Shown: piece by piece, positions 56,720 through 64,000 of the stretch
How positions within the stretch are numbered: the first letter of the stretch is position 1
Layout of the letters: every line of letters begins with the position of its first letter
Notes under the pieces: generated by a model
Databases searched by the model: none
Told to the model about the DNA's origin: nothing
The model's input: the letters and a program-made list of their open reading frames with translations, nothing else
Assembly: GCF_905220365.1 (NCBI RefSeq)
Contig: NC_061126.1
Location: 14,880,001 to 14,944,000, forward strand
Length of the DNA stretch: 64,000 nt
Source: Vanessa cardui
Lineage: Eukaryota; Arthropoda; Insecta; Lepidoptera; Nymphalidae
Reading direction: 5' to 3'
Position numbers and translations under genes: made by a program

Positions 56720-56833
56720 TTGGTGGCGTAAAAATATTAACCATCTCTGACATAGGCAATGTGGCGCAAACTTTGGAAACCAATATGTTATCTCTTGTAC
56801 TACAGGCACATAGTTACATTCGAATGTCATCCT
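56720..56833 (-). repeat. Degenerate REP-D fragment
   Basis: 'aaaatattaaccatctctga' and 'caatgtggcgcaaactttgg', with 'gttatctcttgtactacagg', in complement order. Confidence 0.55.
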
Positions 56834-57520
56834 AAATATTATACGAATAAGTATAGTATATATAGTTGACTTAAGGCAATTTATTAAAAAATAATATCAA
56901 AACCGAAAACATATTTTCTTATACGTAATTAATGGTTGTTTTCTTACAAAATATACTCTTACATGCAAATAAAATATTTGTTAATTCATTTTAATAAAAA
57001 GACTCTATCGCTGATCCCTCGATTGATTAAAGATATTAATCTCTTTCTAAATAAACTTGTTTTGTATAACAATTTATTTAATAACGTTTTTAACGTTTAG
57101 AAATAAAATTCATATTAATTAGTTTGTAAATGTAATTAATTGAATACTTGAGGAGACTTAGTTGTTAAGTTTGATATGGGATAAGAAAGAGGTTTTAAAG
57201 TCAGTAAATATTTAAACTTTAAGTTTTAAAGCAACTATACGAAGGCTTAAGTGCAAGAAACTTATCTTTCTTTATAAAAAAAATTGCATAGACGGATTTG
57301 AAATATTAAAAAAAACTGATAATTTATGTGTAGAACAATTTCAATCGATATCCATATTCAAAAACTCATAATGAAATAGTATCTTAACACTAGAGGCGAC
57401 TGAATAAACATCTCACGACACGAACGTGTCTTGGGGGTGAGATCGGCTCGTAAAACGTGACGGAAAACGACATGACCTCTCTTTACTCCCTTTTGATATT
57501 AGTGTTGCTATATATTATAA
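56834..57520. other. No gene seen
   Basis: AT-rich except 57400-57480, where 'gacacgaacgtgtcttggg' holds the palindrome gacacgaacgtgtc (imperfect centre). Nothing else. Confidence 0.45.
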
Positions 57521-57760
57521 CTAGCGGCCCGTCTCGGCTTTGCATGGGTGGACATAATTATTTAACATTTTTACCTTATATTTATACGTTTAACAGTTGT
57601 CGTTCTATTTTAACTTGTTTACACTAAAACCGTAATAAATTATAAAGCTAAAACTTCATTTTGAATGTCTCTGTCTATTAGTGAAAACCGCATGAAAATC
57701 CGTTCAGTAGTTTTGGAGTTTATCACGAACACACTGACAGACAGACAGATCATTAGAAAA
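57521..57760 (-). repeat. Helitron-like element
   Basis: CTAG on the complement at 57521-57524 next to 'cggcccgtctcggctttgca', the terminal hairpin region. Further right are 'ccgcatgaaaatccgttcag' and a (CAGA)n run. The 5' TC end was not located. Confidence 0.65.
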
Positions 57761-58114
57761 TATAAAATATTCCTAACGTAGCTCTATTTTTATTTAGTAA
57801 TCAATCATCCTTTTTAAATCAGTTAATAAAAATAATTACAATTTATTAGTCTATATTAGTAATAAATATATTTTAATATGCAAAATCTCTTTTCTCTTTC
57901 TTACAATCTGTTTGAGTGTAAGGGGTGGAAGTGTGTAACATTACGTTGGAAAAAAGCGAGCTGTTTAATTGACCAATGAGCGCTCGTAACTTAAGTTTGC
58001 GGTCAAATGACAGCAACCCATTTACATAGGACATAATTATTATTGAGGTGTGATGTTACTACACATTAGATACAACTACTGTAAAGCATTCATCGCCTAT
58101 GATATACAATTTGT
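57761..58114. other. No gene seen
   Basis: AT-rich, unassigned. Confidence 0.45.
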
Positions 58115-58128
58115 AAGGAGCTATACAA

Positions 58129-58430
58129 CAACAGCCTGTAAATTCCCACTGCTTGGCTAAAGGCCTCCTCTCCCTTTGAGGAGAAGATTTGGAACATATT
58201 CCACGACGCTGTTCCAATGCGGGTTGGTGGAATACACATGTGGCAGAATTTCTATGAAATTTGTCACATGCAGGTTTCCTCGCGATGTTTTCTTTCACCG
58301 CTGAGCACGAGATGAATTATAAAGACAAATTAAGCACATTAATCAGCGGTACTTGCCTGGGTTTGAACCCGCAATCATCGGTTAAGATGCACGCGTTTTA
58401 ACCACTGGGCCATCTCGACTCTCTAACTCG
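58129..58430 (-). mobile_element. Full-length SINE-A with target-site duplication
   Basis: Perfect 14-bp duplication 'aaggagctatacaa' (58115-58128, 58431-58444). Complete from (CAA)n to the A-box end 'gggccatctcgact'. Among the youngest copies. Confidence 0.95.
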
Positions 58431-58444
58431 AAGGAGCTATACAA

Positions 58445-58815
58445 GATAACATAATATTGAATATTTATATATTCACATATAAGGTATTTATAAGTGAATA
58501 CTTGAATGCTACAATTATTATGATTCCAGCTTGTTAGTTGGGATTTGCTTCTAACGAGGTACGGAGATCATCGCTATCATAAGATCCACTTTATGCAAAG
58601 AAATTTCAATAATTTATTATATGCATACATTTCTAATTGAATGCATTTGTATTTATCTTAATCAACATTATATTATATAAGGAGTAATTCCTACGAGCAA
58701 AGGGATCAAGTTATTAAAATATAAAATAATTAAAAAATCTTGTAGTTGCTGTTTCCTAAAGAAATGTATCAAATGTAGCTAAGAGGTGTTTATTGTTGGA
58801 TAGAAAAAGTATGGA
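58445..58815. other. No gene seen
   Basis: AT-rich, unassigned. Confidence 0.45.
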
Positions 58816-59100
58816 ATAATGCTTGAGACCTTGGCGGAGTGCAAATGAGCCATCTGATGGTAAGTAGACACGAAACATTAAAAAGTAAAGTAACAGCCTG
58901 TAAATTTTCCACTGCTGGGATAAGGCCTCCTCTTCCATTAAGGAGAGGGTTTGCAAAATATTCCACCACGCTGTTACAATGCATGCATGCATTATGCATA
59001 CAAAATATTAACCAATACTCATCACCAATGTACTACCAACCTTGGAAGCTGAGGTTCTATGTCACTTGTGTCGCTATCTCTTCAAACTGGAAGTCTAACT
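58816..59100 (-). repeat. REP-D copy split by SINE-A
   Basis: 'gagccatctgatggtaagta' on the left and 'aatattaaccaatactcatc', 'gtactaccaaccttggaagc', 'cttcaaactgg' on the right are consecutive REP-D complements. Confidence 0.65.
58878..58985 (-). mobile_element. 5'-truncated SINE-A nested in REP-D
   Basis: 'aaagtaacagcctgtaaatt' to 'ccaccacgctgttacaatgc', the 3' third of a TTAC-tail-type SINE-A, ending at an 'atgcatgcatgc' run. Confidence 0.75.
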
Positions 59101-59741
59101 GAAACTTAAACTCAAATTCCTTATCAACACTTAAGGAGAACCGACAAATAAAGCAGCAGGTTTTTTTGACAATTTTATTATTTACATGTATTTAATATGT
59201 ATAGAAATAGCCAGAAGGCGATCGCTTCATTCCCAAGCGGTATTATCAATCATTGAGTTTAACTCACTAATTGCATAATAACCTTTCACACACACGATCC
59301 TTAATTTTTTTTTTTTATTTGGTAACAAAAATGTTTTGAACGCTCTCAGGGATCCTGTTGTAGAAAATACTAAGTATTCTTGATGGGTGACATGTGATAA
59401 GAGGGGATATTTCTCAGTCAAGCAAGCACCCAAACACATAGTAAAATTCTTCGTCTAAAATTTAATTTGCTGATTCCTATACCTGAAGTATATCTGGGTT
59501 CACGTTGGGTCAAGTCATGATACAAGCCCACACGTCCAAAAGCACTTAAAGGCTATCGTTTCTACGTATCATCTTAGTATATGTGTTGATTGCGTAGTTC
59601 ATTAGCCTTTGAACTTTTTTATGAATACTAAGATTTAATATGCAAATATATACAATAAGTAAGATGATTTAATAATTCGAATTAAAAAACCTTGACATAT
59701 TACGGAACCACGTACAATTAGACTATTCTGAAAACATGAGA
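59101..59741. other. No gene seen
   Basis: The 70-codon minus ORF (59227-59439) has no domain. Otherwise unassigned. Confidence 0.45.
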
Positions 59742-60025
59742 GCCGAAATGGCCCAGTGGTTAGAATGCGCGTCTAAACCGATGATTGCGAATTCAAGCAC
59801 CACTAACTATTCATGTGCTTAATTAGTGTTTATAATTCATCTCGTGCTCGGTGAAGAAAACAACGTGAGGAAACCTGCATGTATCTTATTTCAAAGATTT
59901 ATTGCCACATGTGTATTCCAAACCGTATTGGAACAGCGTGGTGGAATAAGTTCCAAACATCCTAAAAGGGAGAGGAGATTAATCCAGTAGTTGGAAATTT
60001 ACAGGCTGTTGTTGTTGTTGTTGCT
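59742..60025 (+). mobile_element. SINE-A, (TTG)n tail
   Basis: Head 'gccgaaatggcccagtggtt', body with 'gtgaggaaacctgcatgtat', tail 'acaggctg(ttg)5'. The B-box segment 'gggttcaaaccc' is reduced to 'gcgaattcaag'. No clear target duplication. Confidence 0.82.
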
Positions 60026-60429
60026 CATTTCTCTCTGAACTTTGACACCAAAACTGACTCGGTTACATCTGACTGTATATGGTATTGTCTAGCTTATAGC
60101 AGACTTCTTTTTAAGATATCAAAGGCGCTCCTATATAAATTAAAACGCAAGATCAATGTTATTTAATATCATTTCCATATACGGTAACGTTTATCGCGTA
60201 ACCTGTCAAGCGCTTCCATATTTAACAACATAATAGTTGTAATGTGTTCACTATTAAGTATGCCTCCATTCAATAATAAAATATTTAATGCCTATCATTA
60301 TTATACAGCCTGATTTAAAAGGTATTGTACATACACTGACGATATATTTTTGTCTTTTTATATTTAAATAAATATAAAAGAAATGTTTACCAGTGGTATT
60401 TTTTTAAGCAGATGTTTCCATATATATAA
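60026..60429. other. No gene seen
   Basis: AT-rich, unassigned. Confidence 0.45.
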
Positions 60430-61016
60430 ATAAAATTTTAACAAAAAGAAAAACCGACTTCAAACAAAACACTATTTTAAAACAAATGAATATGCACGAA
60501 AAAGTAATAAAAATAATTGCGTATTCAACATATTTTTTAGAGTCTTCCTAAGTTAAATGAAATGAAAAATATTAGACTACTTAAAAGTCGATTAACGATT
60601 ATATCATGTAGTTATAGTTATTGGTATATTTGGAGCCGGTGTCAGCCACGGTGCCCTTGCCCCAACAATCAAAAGAAAGAAGCGATACGAGCCCCTTGAT
60701 TAATCCAGTATATTATTGTGTAAAAGGTAATTTGTAAAAACATATTTGTTAAAGTATTCTCGTATTGTTTTTAGATAGATATACTGTAGGGTTTTATTGG
60801 CTGACACCGACTCCAAATATAACAATAATTATAACTACATGATATAATCGTTAATCGACTTTTAAGTAGTCTAATATTTTTCATTTCATTTAACTTAGGA
60901 AGACTCTAAAAAATATGTTGAATACGCAATTATTTTTTTTACTTTTTCGTGTATATTCATTTGTTTTAAAATAGTGTTTTGTTTGAAGTCGGTTTTTCTT
61001 TTTGTTAAAATTTTAT
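60430..61016. repeat. Large inverted repeat (fold-back), composite C
   Basis: Arms 60430-60647 and 60799-61016 (218 bp each), loop 151 bp, the same dimensions as in copy A. Confidence 0.92.
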
Positions 61017-61367
61017 TTATTTTTTGATTTTAAGTGAAGCTGATGTTGACTAACTAATTTTTTTTAATATGAATAGATTAAGCGTTCCGTTTATATGAGT
61101 CAGAAACTACTTCGAGGACAATTTCAAAGGAAACTTGCGAATAAAGCAAAAATAGACTTTCGAAAATGCGGATTTAAACGTCACGCGGCGTGAACTACAA
61201 GGATCCCTCGAAAGAGCTGTAATCGAACTCAGCAAAAAAACTTTGAAAAAGACCAACTATATTTCGTACATCATATGACATCACATCACATACACAAAAT
61301 TTGATTAAAGATAGTAAGAAATTCTGCCCCATATCGCACCCTAACTGCGAGCTGTATAGGAGTTCCA

Positions 61368-61619
61368 TCACTACATAGTATAAAACAAAGTCGCTTTCTC
61401 TGTCCCTATATCTTTAAATCTACGCAACGGATTTTGATGCGGTTTTTTTTAAAAGATAGTGTGATTCAAGGGGAAGGTCTGTGTATATAATACATGAACA
61501 ATATAGTAAAGAAACACTGATAATTTTAGAAGTTTGCGATGTGATGTCGTATATAAACAATTTCTGTAGTATATTTAGTATCAGTATTGCACCCGTGCGA
61601 AGCCGGGGTGGGTAGCTAG
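61368..61619 (+). mobile_element. Helitron nested in composite C
   Basis: TCACTACATAGTATAAAAC start after A; ends 'acccgtgcgaagccggggtg...ctag' before T. 252 bp, identical in length to the copy in composite A. Confidence 0.9.
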
Positions 61620-62131
61620 TTGATTATAATATTCGACTATGATAATTAAATAAACATAACCACATTACGGAAGGTGACTCAAATGTCCAAATAACCTATA
61701 AATAAAAGATTCGACCGAGTATCGCTAACGTGCTCCTCAGAATTGTTCCGTTCCCTTCCGTTCCGTTACTTTGTCATGGATCCTGTGCTCAGAACCTTAC
61801 CAAACTTTCACCAAATTACCCTTGAAGTATATATTTTATAATAAAAAAAGAATTATCAAAATTGGTTAACGTGATTTTCAGTTATTCACCTATTTGTCGC
61901 GCATATACATAACGCAAATTTAAGGCTTATGTCGTTTTCACCTGGATACCATCATCGGAAAAAAAAAAAAAAAATGGGACCCCACGGGAAGCACTACCTT
62001 TCAAACAAAAAAAAAATTATCAAAATCGGTCCACCCAGTGAAAAGTTATGAGGTAACAAACATAAAAAAAGAAAAAAAAAAAAAAAAAATACAGACGAAT
62101 TGATAACCTCCTCCTTTTGGAAGTCGGTTGA

Positions 62132-62867
62132 AAATTAGATTACATGCACATAGCTAAAAAAAATCTCATTGTAAACGGTTTCTTTTGCTGTAATAAATTA
62201 AGTAATTTGTAATTTAAAATAATTATAACGACTATATATATTGTAGGATCTCCATAAAATGTTACGATCAGTATATTATTTTAAAATTCCCTCAAATCAT
62301 ATCATGCTACTAAAAATAAATAACGGACAGTAGGTACGATAGCAACAAAGCAGCGCATTAATAAAAATATTATCTAACAACTAAAGGAATATTAAATCAA
62401 TTATAATTTTAAAAAATGTAAATACTTCTTTGATTCAACCTGTATATACAATATAAATCTTCTCTTTAAATATTGAATAACAATTGTTCCGTTACGATGC
62501 CCTTCAATTTCACGTCAGCACGATTTTGGCTATCTTTTCAATTAGTTTTTATATTTATAGTAAAAGCAAGGTAAAGTATTTATAACTGAATACATTATAA
62601 GCAATTGTTAGTGCCATATACCCCTTGACCTTTCATTGAATAAAAGGCGTAAATGCCACTAACAAAATACCACCCTTCATAAATTTAACAGCTAAAGGTC
62701 CAAGCTCGTAACAAACGATTTCATAACTAGAGTTTATATTGTATATTCTACATTGTAAAGCACAATATGAGCAAAATATGCGTGTACAATGTTAAAGATA
62801 TATATCGTGATAATCGTTTATAATTTGTAATCGAAAACGGTATATTGGTACTGTAAAAGATTTACCT
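62132..62867. other. No gene seen
   Basis: AT-rich, unassigned. Confidence 0.45.
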
Positions 62868-62985
62868 TGGAAACCGCCACCAACCTTGGGAACTAAGGTG
62901 TTATGTCCCTTGTGACTGTAGTTGCACTTTCGTACTCACCCTTCAAACCAGAACACAATAATACCAAATACTGTCATTTGTCCGA
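62868..62985 (-). repeat. REP-D fragment
   Basis: 'caccaaccttgggaactaag', 'gttatgtcccttgtgactgt' and 'acccttcaaaccagaacaca': the middle of REP-D on the complement. Confidence 0.75.
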
Positions 62986-64000
62986 TACCTATTTATCGCA
63001 CTGTAATCCTGTCGGTGTAATAATAAAACCTATAGATACCAAAGAGTAATAACTTTTTTAATTACCGAAGTGTTTTTCCATGCGACCTTGCACATAACAC
63101 TCTATTTTCGTCCCTGAAAATTATTCTATTTAGAACAGATTGTTACTGGAGGTGTTCATGAAATCGCTAAATGCAGCATATTACCAGGAGCGGACATGCC
63201 TTCGCCTTATGAGACATATCCCAGACTAAGAAAAATTAAAAAAGTTCTAAAACCTAAACTGGCCTTACGTTAAAAATGTAAAGGTGAGCGCTTGCACTAC
63301 AATATTCTCGCTCGTCTGAGCTGAAGGGCACAAGCATCTTATACTCATGTGCGGTAGACTCCTTTTGGATACCCATGTCATTGTGAACAATGACAGCTAA
63401 CCAGCGTCTCACTTTCGAACGTAGTTAAGCCACATTCAATTCTGCGCTCCAATTTGAAATTAAAGATTTTAAATCGGTACATGAAAACCAGTATAAAGTT
63501 AATTAATGTTGATCAAAGTCAAAAAACTATTTCGTAATTATACCATTTAAAGTTCACATTATTAAATAGTTTATAACTTTACAGACGTAGATGAAGACTC
63601 GTTAAATAAAACTTTCGTCCAATATTTTGGGTATCCGACGATTATTTCTCGAAGAGATTTATGCATAAAATAATAATAGGCGAGGGCGATATGCCGTTCA
63701 GTCTCCTCTAACTTTGAACTATAAATTAGGGCAGTTTTTGTCCGATTCCCTTTGTTGGCTATCGGCGCTGTATTTAGTAGAATTGTTTCATAACTGACCC
63801 TCATAAAACTCAGAGCTCGCAGAACTGGATGCCAAATAACCTAGGCATTTATATTCATTTTGTGTATTATACAAACCTGTTAAGCGATTTAATGATAAAA
63901 TCAATTACGGTTCCTTACGAATTAGTATTGACCTGACTACGAGCGTGGGTTCTGACAAAACTCCGGCTGTTTTTGTAATGAAATAAGGCGCTAATATATT
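62986..64000. other. No gene seen
   Basis: Repeat-poor 1 kb. The 77-codon minus ORF at 63571-63804 begins MRVSYETILLNT and has no known domain. A terminal exon cannot be excluded but nothing supports it. Confidence 0.4.

Larger units (their letters stand above)
60430..62131 (-). mobile_element. Composite fold-back element, copy C
   Basis: Inverted relative to A and B: inverted repeat first (60430-61016), unique segment, Helitron (61368-61619), then an A-rich run and 'aagtcggttga'. Very close to copy A throughout, for example in the loop ('cggtgcccttgccccaacaa') and the segment around the Helitron. No coding capacity. Confidence 0.85.

Overview
This is AT-rich nuclear DNA from an insect, almost certainly a moth or butterfly (Lepidoptera; possibly a nymphalid butterfly, but that is a guess). 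The evidence is repeat content rather than genes. It has tRNA-headed SINEs ending in (TTG)n or (TTAC)n. It has short Helitrons with TC...CTAG ends and the 'ACCCGTGCGAAGCCGGGG' 3' signature, LINE 3' tails running into TTTTGATT repeats, and TTTGAAGTCGG-bounded fold-back elements. I found no convincing host gene, rRNA gene, functional tRNA gene or CRISPR array. The window reads as an intergenic or intronic transposon graveyard.

Layout. 0.3-2.8 kb: SINE nests and a fragment of a retrotransposon. 3.2-4.9 kb: composite fold-back element, copy A. 5.2-11.7 kb: SINE, Helitron and LINE debris. 11.7-14.8 kb: a full-length but frameshifted non-LTR retrotransposon (zinc finger, reverse transcriptase, restriction-like endonuclease). 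16-23.5 kb: SINEs, LINE tails and a 450-bp MITE. 23.6-25.3 kb: composite copy B. 25.5-25.8 kb: a second fold-back MITE. 27.4 kb: a Helitron. 28.8-29.9 kb, minus strand: an open 360-codon coiled-coil ORF resembling a retroelement ORF1/gag, cut short at a SINE head. 31-44.9 kb: nested SINE, Helitron and LINE fragments with long unassigned gaps. 45.0-48.6 kb: an intact 1,197-codon ORF of an R4/Dong-like non-LTR retrotransposon. 48.8-60 kb: more SINEs, Helitrons and unassigned DNA. 60.4-62.1 kb: composite copy C, in opposite orientation to A and very similar to it.

How the parts relate. The intact R4-like element and the decayed endonuclease-type element are the only recognisable reverse transcriptase sources apart from one short LINE C-terminal remnant. 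The SINEs encode nothing and must borrow LINE machinery; several have clean 11-14 bp target-site duplications, so their insertion order can be read. The composite element carries a Helitron at the same internal site in all three copies, so it was multiplied as a unit after the Helitron entered. The most unusual items are this composite family, the intact R4-like ORF, the truncated coiled-coil ORF, and two SINE copies whose tRNA heads were locally inverted.

Family names SINE-A, SINE-B, SINE-C, REP-D and LINE-E are working labels used here only.
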